Part shown: positions 7,529 through 15,046 of the stretch, piece by piece
Position numbering within the stretch: the first letter of the stretch is position 1
Layout of the letters: each line of letters opens with the position of its first letter
From: Streptomyces roseicoloratus
GTDB lineage: Bacteria; Actinomycetota; Actinomycetes; Streptomycetales; Streptomycetaceae
Assembly: GCF_004117935.1 (NCBI RefSeq)
Contig: NZ_SDOY01000048.1
Coordinates: 20,192-84,191, forward strand
Direction: 5' to 3'
Length of the DNA: 64,000 bases
Translations under genes and position numbers: made by a program
The notes under the pieces: generated by a model
What the model saw: the letters and a program-made list of their open reading frames with translations, nothing else
Told to the model about the DNA's origin: nothing
The model's database searches: none

Positions 7529-8179
7529 GTGAGGGGTTCGGACCGGCTCAGGGAACTGCTCGCGCCCGACGGCGCCGTCCTGCTCACCGTCGAGTGCCAG
7601 GAAGGCGTCGTCGGCCGGGACGGCGCCCTGCCCGAACTCGCCGCCACCGCACGGGACTCCGGGGCCCTGGGGAACGTCGCCCGACTCGTCGCCGCCGCCC
7701 ATGAGGCCGGTGTCCAGGTCCTGCACGCCGTCGCCGAGCGGCGCCCCGACGGGCGCGGCGCCAACCACAACGCCCGGCTCTTCCGCGCCGCGGCCCGGCT
7801 CCCCGTGCAGCAGCACACCGGAAGCGCCGCCGTACGGATCGCCGCGCCCGTCGAGGTGGCCGAACAGGACCTGGTCGTACGGAGGTTGCACGGGCTCTCG
7901 CCGATCGCCGGCACCGACGTGGACGCCCTGCTGCGCAACCTGGGTTGCCGGACCCTCGTCGTCACCGGCGTCTCCGCGAACGTGGCGATACCCAACGCCG
8001 TCTTCGACGCGGTCAACCTCGGCTACACCGTCGTCGTCCCGGGCGACGCCATCGCGGGCGTGCCGGCCGACTACACACCCGCGATGATCCGCCACACGCT
8101 CGCCCTGGTCGCGACCATCGCGACCACGGACGACGTGCTCGGCTGCTGGGAGAAGCCCCGGCCGGTCAGCCGAGCCTGA
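7529..8179 (+). CDS. Isochorismatase/cysteine-hydrolase-family protein lacking canonical catalytic residues
   Basis: 216 residues from GTG 7529, which has GAGGAG six bases upstream; GTG 7505 in the same frame would add eight residues. The fold signature is clear: AVLLTVECQEG, VARLVAAAHEAGVQVLHA, LGCRTLVVTGVSANVAIPNAVFDAVNLGYTVVVPGDAI. In active cysteine hydrolases the triad is Asp-Lys-Cys. Here the Asp position reads Glu (about residue 22), the Lys position reads Arg (about 118), and the Cys position reads Ala (about 153). Isochorismatases proper also lack the Cys, but losing all three is unusual, so the chemistry is uncertain. The gene overlaps the convergent Rieske gene by 14 bases. Confidence 0.75.
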   Translation: MRGSDRLRELLAPDGAVLLTVECQEGVVGRDGALPELAATARDSGALGNVARLVAAAHEAGVQVLHAVAERRPDGRGANHNARLFRAAARLPVQQHTGSAAVRIAAPVEVAEQDLVVRRLHGLSPIAGTDVDALLRNLGCRTLVVTGVSANVAIPNAVFDAVNLGYTVVVPGDAIAGVPADYTPAMIRHTLALVATIATTDDVLGCWEKPRPVSRA

Positions 8180-8594
8180 TCGCCTCGCCGACCACCTCGA
8201 TCGGCGTCGGCTCCAGCGGCCGTGTCGCGGGACCCTGCTTCACGCTGCCGTCGTTCGCGTCGAAGCGGCTCTGGTGGCAGGGACACACGATCACGCCGTC
8301 GGCCACGCTGCCGACGTGGCAGCCCTGGTGGGTGCAGCGCGAGGAATAGGCCTTGAACTCGCCCTTCTTGGGCTGTGTGACGACCACGCCCTTGTCGGCG
8401 ATCACCTTGCCGCCGCCGACCGGGATGTCGGCGGTCATGGCGAGAGGCGTGGCCTCCTCGACGACCTCGGCGCCGCCGTCCGCACCGCCCGAGCCGTTCT
8501 TCCCGCCGCCGTCGCCGCCACAGGCGGCGAGGGCCGCCGTCAGACCGGCACCGCCCGCCGCCGCCACGACCGTTCTGCGCGCCACACCGCTCAT
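8166..8594 (-). CDS. Rieske [2Fe-2S] lipoprotein
   Basis: 142 residues. An N-terminal twin-arginine-like signal (ARRTVVAAAGGAG) runs into a lipobox ending LAAC, with Cys at about 25. A Gly/Ser linker follows, then the Rieske domain. The cluster ligands are CTHQGCH (Cys87, His89) and CPCHQSRFD (Cys104, His107); Cys92 and Cys106 can form the stabilising disulfide. Such small exported Rieske proteins are common in Streptomyces and probably carry electrons at the outer membrane face, with partner unknown. ATG 8594 gives a standard n-region. Its 3' end overlaps the convergent hydrolase-like gene. Confidence 0.9.
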   Translation of the reverse strand: MSGVARRTVVAAAGGAGLTAALAACGGDGGGKNGSGGADGGAEVVEEATPLAMTADIPVGGGKVIADKGVVVTQPKKGEFKAYSSRCTHQGCHVGSVADGVIVCPCHQSRFDANDGSVKQGPATRPLEPTPIEVVGEAIRLG

Positions 8595-8782
8595 ACCGCT
8601 CCTTCTCCACCGAGACGGCCACGATCACCGTCGTCCGTCGTACGTGCGCCATCGTGGCGGATCCGGCGGCGCGGCGCCACGGTTCACGGCGGCGGAAATA
8701 CGGCATCGGCGGTGCCGTGGGCGCCTCCCTCCGGCCTGGACGGGCGGGTCGGCGGATCGCCGGCGGGTCCTCGACCGGTGCC

Positions 8783-10102
8783 TCAGTGGGCCGTCCGCTC
8801 GCGGACCGTCGTCGTCCAGGCCGGCTGCGCCTCGGCCGGTCCGGGTTCCGCCTCGGCGCGGCGGCCGCCGCGGGCGAAGAAGTCGGCGAGCGGGAGGATC
8901 GCCGCGCCGATGGTGACGGCCTCCGGGCCGAGGGTGCCCAGGCCGATGGTGACCCGGTCGGCGGGGTAGCGCAGCGCGTAGGCCCGCGCGTGGACACGGA
9001 CGCCGGCGAGGAAGCGCTTGCCGAGCCGGAGTCCGGCCCAGCCGCCGACGAGGATCCGTTCCGGCTGGAAGAGGTTGACGAGGTCGGCGAAGCCGGCACC
9101 GAGGTACTCGGCGGTCTCGTCCAGGACGGCGAGCGCCGTGGTGTCGGGCTCGCGGCCGGATCCGGGCTCCGGGTACGCCGCGGCCAGCAGCGCGGTCAGC
9201 GCCGTCTCCTCGTCCGCGCCGGCCGGCGGGCGGCCGCCCGCCTCACGCCAGCGTTCGAGCAGCGCCTCGGCGCCCGCGTACGCCTCCAGGCAGCCCAGGG
9301 CGCCGCAGCGGCAGCGCCGGCCCCGCACCCGTACCGTCATGTGGCCCCACTCCAGCGCGCGGCCGGGGCCCAGCGGATCGGTGGCGACACAGGCCCCGAC
9401 GCCGGAGCCGAAGAGGACGAAGACGGCGCTGTGGGCGCCGCGGCCCGCGCCGAACCACAGCTCCGCCTGGCCGAGCGTGCGGGCGCCGTTGTCGATCCGG
9501 TACGGGACCGTCGCGGGCAGGTCGACGGACTCGCGCAGCAGCCGCTCCAGCGGCACGGCGTCCCAGCCGATGGTCTGCCCGTGGACGACGGCGCCGTCAG
9601 GGCCGCCGTGGGCGACGATGCCGGGGACGCCCGCGCCGACACCGAGCAGCCGGCCGGGGTCCGCACCGGCCTCGCGCAGCACCTCGGCGATCCCGTCGCG
9701 GATGTGGCCGACGACCAGACCGACGTCGTAGCGCTGGTTCCGCTCGGGTCCGTCGACCGCCAACGGGCGTTCGGCGCGTGCCAGTTCGGTGAGGGTGAGG
9801 TCGAAGAGCTCGATCCTGATCCGGGTCTCGCCGACGTCGACGCCGATCATGCAGCCGCTGTCGGGGCTGACCCGCAGCAGGGTGCGGGGCCGCCCGCCCG
9901 CCGAGTCGACGCTGCCGGCCTCCTCGACGAGGCCCTCGGCGGCCAGCTCGGCGACCACGTTGCTGACCGAGCCGGAGCTGAGTCCGGTCGCGGGACCGAG
10001 CGAGAACCGGCTCATCGGGCCGTCGAACCAGAGCCGGCGCAGCACCGCCGTGCGGTTCTCCCTTCGCAGGTCGCGCACCGTACGCCCGTTCGTTGCTCGC
10101 AC
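8783..10102 (-). CDS. ROK-family transcriptional regulator
   Basis: 439 residues. An N-terminal winged helix (RTVRDLRRENRTAVLRRLW, then GLSSGSVSNVVAELAAEGLV) is joined to a ROK sugar-kinase-like domain. That domain has MIGVDVGETRIRIELFDL (phosphate loop), VGAGVPGIV and the zinc motif CRCGALGCLEAYAG. This architecture matches the XylR/Rok7B7/NagC type, which represses sugar-uptake operons. GTG 10102 begins the conserved VRATNGRTVRDL opening. The divergent region holds a good promoter and an AT-rich operator-like element, but no sugar transporter follows it; only gene remnants do (10212-11178). Confidence 0.88.
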   Translation of the reverse strand: MRATNGRTVRDLRRENRTAVLRRLWFDGPMSRFSLGPATGLSSGSVSNVVAELAAEGLVEEAGSVDSAGGRPRTLLRVSPDSGCMIGVDVGETRIRIELFDLTLTELARAERPLAVDGPERNQRYDVGLVVGHIRDGIAEVLREAGADPGRLLGVGAGVPGIVAHGGPDGAVVHGQTIGWDAVPLERLLRESVDLPATVPYRIDNGARTLGQAELWFGAGRGAHSAVFVLFGSGVGACVATDPLGPGRALEWGHMTVRVRGRRCRCGALGCLEAYAGAEALLERWREAGGRPPAGADEETALTALLAAAYPEPGSGREPDTTALAVLDETAEYLGAGFADLVNLFQPERILVGGWAGLRLGKRFLAGVRVHARAYALRYPADRVTIGLGTLGPEAVTIGAAILPLADFFARGGRRAEAEPGPAEAQPAWTTTVRERTAH

Positions 10103-10156
10103 CTCAACCCCCGCTTCCTCAGACCCTGTTCCGCAAGATACACCTGGCGCGAAGCC

Positions 10157-10200
10157 TTGACGCACCCTTCTCTTGAAGATTAACTCACGCAATAAATTAA
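10157..10200 (+). promoter_or_regulatory. Promoter and ROK-type operator reading away from the regulator
   Basis: TTGACG (10157-10162) is followed after 17 bases by TTAACT (10180-10185). The AT-rich block 10180-10200 starts TTAACT and ends AATTAA, giving outward TTAA arms, unusual in this genome. Position and composition fit the operator of the adjacent ROK regulator controlling a divergent operon. The promoter now drives only a truncated gene. Confidence 0.5.
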
Positions 10201-10211
10201 GGTCCCGTGAG

Positions 10212-10643
10212 ATGTCCCGCCGGGACACCTTGGCCCACACCCCCGGCGCGACCGGCAACCGCGACCACGGCGATGCCGGCTCGGTCAGCGGCCCCCAGGC
10301 CGAGGAGTGCGTGGCGGCCGCGCACGACGAGGACAGCTTCGTCGCCTTCGTACACGAGCGCATACCCGCCCTCGACGAGCGGCTGATCCGCCGGATCACC
10401 CGCATCGTCGAGGAGACCTACGAATTCGACTACACCTTCCGCGAGTTGCGCGAACGTCGGCTCGACGCGCCCGTCACCGTCCTCAAGGCGGCCGGTGACG
10501 ACTACTCGTTCATCGAGGGCAGCTCCGGATACTCCGCCGCCCCCGCCACGGTCATCGAGCTGGAGGGCGATCACTACAGCGTCCTCAAGGAACGCGGCAT
10601 CGCCGAACTCGTGACCGCCATCCGCGGCCGACTCGCCGAATAG
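10212..10643 (+). pseudogene. Truncated NRPS/PKS-type thioesterase C-terminus
   Basis: The frame (143 residues from ATG 10212; an in-frame TTG at 10173 would run through the operator) matches only the last part of a biosynthetic thioesterase. It has a lid-like helical region (RIVEETYEFDYTFRELRERRL), then APVTVLKAAGDDYSF and IELEGDHYSVLKE, where the GDH histidine is the catalytic base. The GxSxG nucleophile elbow and the whole N-terminal half are missing, so it cannot be an active enzyme. The first 40 residues (SRRDTLAHTPGATG...) look like out-of-family filler. It is followed 32 bases later by another remnant. I infer it is left over from a deleted biosynthetic cluster. Confidence 0.55.
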
Positions 10644-10675
10644 CCCTCATACCGCCAGGACTTGGAGTCCTCATC

Positions 10676-11017
10676 GTGCCGCACATGGACATTTCGTGCT
10701 ACGGCAGGGAATTCACCCACCCCACCGCGGTGATCGTCGGCGTCGTCGCCTGGGGGCTCACCTTCGGCGGTGCGCCGACGCTGCTCCAGACGGCCATCGC
10801 GGACGCGGCCGGCGACGGCGCGGACGTGGCCCAGTCCATGCTCGTCACCGTCTTCAACCTGGCCGTCGCGGGCGGCGGCGTGGTCGGCGGTCTGCTCCTG
10901 GAGTCGTCCGGCCCCGCTTCCTTCCCGTGGGTCCTGCTCGCGTTCGCCACCCTGGCGTTCGCGGTCGTCGGCTCCGCCAGGGCCGGCTTCCGCCCGGGCA
11001 GCCGTGGTGCCGCCTGA
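10676..11017 (+). pseudogene. C-terminal fragment of an MFS transporter
   Basis: 113 residues from GTG 10676. From residue 17 on, the sequence is the last three or so helices of a major-facilitator exporter: VIVGVVAWGLTFGGAPTLLQ, then SMLVTVFNLAVAGGGVVGGL and FPWVLLAFATLAFAVVGSARA. The first 15 residues (PHMDISCYGREFTHP) are hydrophilic and do not fit a transporter. They look like the start of a different protein, perhaps a tautomerase-like one, fused at a deletion point. A full MFS protein needs about 400 residues. A perfect hairpin follows at 11035. Confidence 0.6.
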
Positions 11018-11030
11018 CGGCGGGACTCCC

Positions 11031-11178
11031 GCGACCGCGGGCCGGCAGCGGCCCGCGGCCGGGACGGATCCGGCGCGAACCGGGCGGAGACCGTCTCCAT
11101 CAGCCCCTGACGGACGGCGCCGGCGTACGTGACGGAGCCGGCGTCCTCGGCGAACAGCGCGCCGTACGCGCCGGCGTC
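11031..11178 (-). pseudogene. Possible SnoaL-like/SgcJ-type gene remnant
   Basis: On the minus strand the translation DAGAYGALFAEDAGSVTYAG followed by AVRQGLMETVSARF resembles the first helix and strand of SgcJ/EcaC-type SnoaL-like proteins (D-A-x-AYxALFAEDA). The match dissolves into arginine-rich sequence after about 40 residues, and tandem repeats interrupt it upstream. The call is weak, based on a short motif. Confidence 0.3.
11035..11058. terminator. Hairpin after the MFS remnant
   Basis: Inverted repeat CCGCGGGCC and GGCCCGCGG, perfect over 9 bp with a 6-nt loop, starting 17 bases after the MFS-fragment stop. Confidence 0.55.
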
Positions 11179-11180
11179 GG

Positions 11181-11259
11181 GCCGGTGCGTACGGGCGGCG
11201 CGGCAACCCGTCGGCTCGAGCCGGTGCGTACGGGCGGCGCGGCAGCCCGCCGGCTCGGG
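11181..11259. repeat. Two tandem copies of a 39-bp repeat
   Basis: Bases 11181-11219 and 11220-11258 are near-identical copies, each beginning G(C)CGGTGCGTACGGGC; a third partial copy may begin near 11259. The repeat abuts the 3' end of the type-VII-like operon and the remnant zone, so it may mark a rearrangement point. Confidence 0.65.
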
Positions 11260-11268
11260 CCGGTGACG

Positions 11269-11835
11269 CTAACAGCCGTACTTCTCAGCGAGGTTGGCGG
11301 CGGCCTCGCGCACCACGGTCGCGCTGTTGCGGATCGCGGTGTCCCGGTCGACGAGGCCCCTCTTCTCCGCCTGCGACGGCGCGCTGAGCGACACGGTGAC
11401 GTATGGGGCGGTCGAGCCCATCCGGGCGGCGCAGCCCGCGGGCAGCGCCGCCTCGGCCCTGTCGGGGAGCGCCCAGCCGGTGACGCCGGCGCCGAGCGGG
11501 ACGGAGTCCTTCCGGTGGCCGGGGGCGCTCCGGGTGTCCTGGACGATCAGCTGGTAGACGCCCCGGAGAGCGTCGCCGTCCGGGGCGGCGCGCCGCACCT
11601 GGCAGCCCATGAACACCGCGTAGTCGCCGCTCGTGCCCTTGCGCTGCCACTCCTCCGCGCTGAGCTCGCCGCCCCCGCCGTCGTCGATCAGTTCCGCCGT
11701 CTGCCGGCTGAGCGCCCCGTAACACAGGCTCTCGGGCAGTGGCGGCTGCTCGTCGCCGGGCCAGAGGCCCGCCGTCACGACGGCCGCCCCGGCGATGCCG
11801 AGCACGAGGCCGAGCGGCAGCCACTTCCTGTCCAC
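11269..11835 (-). CDS. Membrane-anchored protein of a type-VII-like operon
   Basis: 188 residues from GTG 11835, two bases beyond the stop of the upstream gene, so translation is probably coupled. There is one N-terminal membrane helix (about residues 6-26, WLPLGLVLGIAGAAVVTAGLW), then an extracytoplasmic domain with four cysteines (LCYGAL, MGCQVRR, AGCAARM, and a terminal KYGC) that could form two disulfides. I know no named family. Third and last gene of a tight operon with two WXG100-like proteins, which suggests a role at the membrane in their secretion or in neutralising them. The end lies next to tandem repeats. Confidence 0.65.
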   Translation of the reverse strand: MDRKWLPLGLVLGIAGAAVVTAGLWPGDEQPPLPESLCYGALSRQTAELIDDGGGGELSAEEWQRKGTSGDYAVFMGCQVRRAAPDGDALRGVYQLIVQDTRSAPGHRKDSVPLGAGVTGWALPDRAEAALPAGCAARMGSTAPYVTVSLSAPSQAEKRGLVDRDTAIRNSATVVREAAANLAEKYGC

Positions 11836-11837
11836 GG

Positions 11838-14078
11838 CTACGGCTGTCCCATCCTCTTCTGGGCATCCTCGATGCCGTACTGGTACCACTGTTCGGCGGC
11901 CGCCTGGAGACCGTCCTCGTACTCGCCCGGGGTGGCGTCCAGCTCCTCGTCCGTGAGGCCCTTGTCCTTCGCTACGGTGCGCATCATGGCGTCCAGCTGG
12001 TCCTCACCGTTCTCGAAGTGCTTGACCATGTCCCGCCGGGTGTCCTCGTCGACCTTGGCGTTGAGCTCGTTCATGTACGCCGCCGTGGCGACGTCGATCG
12101 AGCGCTGAATCGCGTCGCCGGCCACCGGGATGGCCGTGAACGGTGCGCCGATGACGTGATAGTTCATCATCTTGTTCCAGCTGTTGGTGTCCTTCTCCGC
12201 CTGGCCGAGGTCGTAGATGACGTCGCCGCGCACGGCGTCGAAGTGACCGAGCACCGACGCCGACTGCTTGACCCAGGCACGCAGTTCGGGATTCTCCTTG
12301 CGGAACGCCTCCGGCGGGAAGTCGTTCATCCCCTCCGCGATCACCACGGTCTGCGAGTGGTGCATGACGCCGAAGGCCTTCGGGTCCTCGGCGACGCCGC
12401 GCATGAGCCGGGCGAGGTCGCCCCGCTCGATGGTGAGGTCGTTGAAGTCGGTCGGCCCGTCCATCTTCTTGCCGAGGATCTGGTGCACGTCCGAGGCGTA
12501 GTCACCGATCATGTTGCCGATGCTCGTCCGCATCGCGACCGGCACGGAGCTCTGCGTCCCGTACGTCGTCTCGCCGGTGTACTCCTTGGCGACCCGCTCG
12601 AAGATCGCGGACTGTGCTCCGTCGTGGCGGTTCCCGACGCCGTGCAGCGGGGCGTCCGGCGTACGGCCGGTGGCCGCGGCCTCCAGCGCGGCACCGAGTT
12701 CGGCGCGGGCCGAGGTGCGCTGCGTCTCGTCGGGCATCTTGAACTCGACGTCGCCGCCCGGCCACTTGCGGTCGTCCAGGAAGTACTTGAGGTTGTCCGT
12801 GGTGTTCGGGTCGAAGTAGGCGGTGGCGGCGGAGGGGTTCCGGCTCATGGCGTTCAACAGACCCTTCATCGGGTCCGCCTGCGTGCCCTGCCAGTTCTTC
12901 ATGTAGCCGTCGTAGGCGTCGTCGTTGTTCGTCTCCCACTCGCGGATGGTGTCGCCGACCTCGGTCAGGAACGCCTCGCTGTAGACCGGGTCGCCCTTGT
13001 CCTTGTCGTAGGGGGAGGCCTTCTTGTCGTTCGGGTCGTACGCCTTGTCGCCGGCGTCGGCGGCCATCAGGTCGGTGAGGTCCTTCAGGGTCGCGGCGCC
13101 GCCCCCGATGGACCCGGGGTGGCGGTTGGAGAGGCCGTTGCCGTCGCGGGCCGTGGTGATCAGCTTGTCGGTCCAGGCCGAGGTCACGCCACCGGGGGAG
13201 CCGATCGACGAGTCGGGGCCGGTGGCGGTGGCGAGCGTGCCGGACAGGGCCTTGTACAGGCGGGCGTCGGTGGCGGAGAGCTGGCCGTCGCGGCCGCCCG
13301 CCTCCAGGCTTCCGGCCAGGAGCAGCACCGCCTCCTGCTGGTCGCGGCCCCGGTAGCTGAGGTTCGTCATCAGCTGCTCGGCGAAGGCCGGGTGGTCCTT
13401 GCCGCCCTCGACGAGGGTGAGCAGCCGCTCGCGCTCCTTGTCGTCGAGGTGCTCCCAGCGGGCGTACAGCTTCGCCGCCTCGCGGCCGTTCGCCGCCTGC
13501 TGCTTCTCCTCCTCGCGGAGCTTCTTCGCCTCGGCGACGCCGCCGATGTCGGCGCCGGAGAAGTCGTTGGGGTGGTTCTTGATCAGGGCGCGCAGACCCC
13601 AGGCGCAGAGCTCGTCGGCCTCGTTCGCGCGCTTGAGGATGCCTTCGATCTTCTCGCGCAGCGCCGCGAACTGCGCCTCGGTGGCGACCGGTTCGGTGCT
13701 GTCCTTGGAGCGGCGGTCCGGGTGGACCCGGTGGCTGAGGACGCCGTTGGGGTAGATCGTGATGCCCGGCGGCGGGTTCTCGTACGTGTTCTTCAGGTCG
13801 GTCTGCGCCGACTTGAGCAGGGTGTGCGCGTCCTGGAGGAGGTCGCGCACGGACTCGGCCTCGGCGACGGCGTCGCCGAACTCCTTGGCCGTCTTGGTCA
13901 CGAACTCCTTCGTGACGGTGGCGTTCTCACCCCGCCAGGTGGACTTGCCGGCCTTGGACGTCATGGCCGCGGCGTCCGTCTTGAGCTGCGTCAGCTTGGT
14001 GATCATCTCGGACCACTGGGTGACCGCGGTGTTCATCGGGCCGAGCTTGGCGTTCAGAAGCTGCTCGAACGAGGGCAT
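11838..14078 (-). CDS. Large WXG100-like hypothetical protein (DUF6571-like)
   Basis: 746 residues. The first 95 form a helical hairpin with WRG at 48-50 (KSTWRGENATVT) between long helices, the WXG100 pattern of type VII secretion substrates. The rest is predominantly helical and charged and has no toxin signature that I recognise. The centre contains YDPNDKKASPYDKDKGDPVYSE, and near the C-terminus a short hydrophobic stretch HVIGAPFTAIPVAGDAIQ occurs. The protein ends in an acidic helix EELDATPGEYEDGLQAAAEQW. It resembles large Streptomyces proteins grouped as DUF6571. Middle gene of a three-gene operon, 15 bases after the 153-residue gene and coupled to the membrane protein gene. Whether it is a toxin, a structural protein or a secreted effector is open. 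Confidence 0.7.
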   Translation of the reverse strand: MPSFEQLLNAKLGPMNTAVTQWSEMITKLTQLKTDAAAMTSKAGKSTWRGENATVTKEFVTKTAKEFGDAVAEAESVRDLLQDAHTLLKSAQTDLKNTYENPPPGITIYPNGVLSHRVHPDRRSKDSTEPVATEAQFAALREKIEGILKRANEADELCAWGLRALIKNHPNDFSGADIGGVAEAKKLREEEKQQAANGREAAKLYARWEHLDDKERERLLTLVEGGKDHPAFAEQLMTNLSYRGRDQQEAVLLLAGSLEAGGRDGQLSATDARLYKALSGTLATATGPDSSIGSPGGVTSAWTDKLITTARDGNGLSNRHPGSIGGGAATLKDLTDLMAADAGDKAYDPNDKKASPYDKDKGDPVYSEAFLTEVGDTIREWETNNDDAYDGYMKNWQGTQADPMKGLLNAMSRNPSAATAYFDPNTTDNLKYFLDDRKWPGGDVEFKMPDETQRTSARAELGAALEAAATGRTPDAPLHGVGNRHDGAQSAIFERVAKEYTGETTYGTQSSVPVAMRTSIGNMIGDYASDVHQILGKKMDGPTDFNDLTIERGDLARLMRGVAEDPKAFGVMHHSQTVVIAEGMNDFPPEAFRKENPELRAWVKQSASVLGHFDAVRGDVIYDLGQAEKDTNSWNKMMNYHVIGAPFTAIPVAGDAIQRSIDVATAAYMNELNAKVDEDTRRDMVKHFENGEDQLDAMMRTVAKDKGLTDEELDATPGEYEDGLQAAAEQWYQYGIEDAQKRMGQP

Positions 14079-14093
14079 GTCTGGCTCGGCTCC

Positions 14094-14555
14094 TTACCGG
14101 AAGAACTTGTCGATCTGGGAAGCGGGCACGGCACCGTCCCGGCCGGGTGCGACCGGGCCGATGATGCGCAGCTGCGCCGCGATCCAGTCGTCCTCGGCCT
14201 GGTTCGACTTCTTCGTGTAGTTCAGGTGGTTGGAGATGTGCGCACATGCCTGGAGGAGCGTCTTGACCTGGGTTTCCCAGGTGCCGTTCACCTCGCTCAG
14301 GGCCGCGCCCGTGTCGAAGCCGTCACCCTTCAGACTCGTGCCCGCGGTCTCGCTGGCCGCGTCCGCGTGCTTGCCGGCCGACTGGAGGCCGTTGAACAGG
14401 CCGTGGGCGGCATGCCCGATCGCGCCGAGGTCGTCGTCCTCGACGACGTAGTCGCCGGAGCCCTTCGCAGGAGTGGACGATCCCGTGCTGTCCGCCTTGT
14501 TCAGCCGCATGGCGACGGCGGCCTTCTCCGCCGCCCACTCGTCTTCGAACGACAT
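14094..14555 (-). CDS. WXG100/ESX-like small protein, first gene of type-VII-like operon
   Basis: 153 residues from ATG 14555. The first half is acidic and flexible (KGSGDYVVEDDDLGAIGHAA). The second half is a helical hairpin: GAALSEVNGTWETQVKTLL with W-E-T in the turn region, then QACAHISNHLNYTKKSN and DDWIAAQLRIIG. Size and pattern fit the ESX/WXG100 superfamily, partners of large WXG proteins such as the next gene. No EccC ATPase or other core secretion component lies in this window, so the machinery would be encoded elsewhere. It is divergent from an intergenic stretch carrying a HipA-like fragment. Confidence 0.65.
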   Translation of the reverse strand: MSFEDEWAAEKAAVAMRLNKADSTGSSTPAKGSGDYVVEDDDLGAIGHAAHGLFNGLQSAGKHADAASETAGTSLKGDGFDTGAALSEVNGTWETQVKTLLQACAHISNHLNYTKKSNQAEDDWIAAQLRIIGPVAPGRDGAVPASQIDKFFR

Positions 14556-14839
14556 CGTCGACACCCCCGTGTCCGATTGCAAAGGCTTCCCGGCCTGCCG
14601 CGCCGCCCACGCGGCCCTACGGCCAACCATAGGGTGCCGATCATAGGTACGGGTTCCGGATGTGCGCGTGGCTCGCCCCGCACGTGTTCGCAAAGGAGCA
14701 GGTCAGAGGTGATATCGGCATCCGAAGAATGGGTGTCAGCATGTATGGATTCATCGACAAAGACCGGCAGGCTCCGCCCCACCGGAGCCTCTCCGGCCGG
14801 GCGCCCCCGGGAGCGGTCGCCGGCGGACAGCCTGGCCGG
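14556..14839. other. Intergenic region with no supported gene
   Basis: Contains the promoter region of the type-VII-like operon (somewhere in 14556-14640). A moderately AT-richer stretch follows at 14690-14760. An open + strand frame crosses it, but its composition is not coding-like until base 14840, where a HipA-like fragment begins. Confidence 0.4.
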
Positions 14840-14926
14840 ATGCTTACGGAAGTGACAGCGACCCGCTCCGTCACGCCCCTGCGTGAGGGCGGCTCGCTGC
14901 CCGGGATCGTCGAGGCCGGCGATCGG
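14840..14926 (+). pseudogene. 5' fragment of a HipA-like kinase gene (duplicate of 25456)
   Basis: ATG 14840 opens a frame whose first 28 or so residues (MLTEVTATRSVTPLREGGS, then LPGIVEAGD) match the start of the intact HipA-like kinase at 25456 (MLEEVVATRYVTPLREGGS, then LPGIVEADD). The DNA is also closely similar over about 85 bases. After 14926 the similarity ends abruptly and the frame becomes non-coding. This is a truncated paralogous copy about 10.6 kb from its intact relative. Confidence 0.75.
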
Positions 14927-15046
14927 CTCACCGGACCGGAGCTGGCGCCGGCGCACGCGACCCGTACCGCTCCACGCGCACGGTGTCACGGGTGAGCCGG
15001 GGGCCGACTCGATACGAGGAGCGGTCTTGTCGGGACGGCGAGCGGC

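Noticed and set aside
10212..10643. Intact type II thioesterase gene
   Set aside because: Nucleophile Ser motif and N-terminal half are absent, and the frame starts inside an operator-like region.
11739..14855. Very long open frame (about 1,000 codons) on the + strand across the type-VII-like operon
   Set aside because: It is the antisense of genes with clear homology-like features and GC3 bias; the frame is Val/Arg/Gly/Leu-rich with no domain. Long antisense frames are expected at this GC content.
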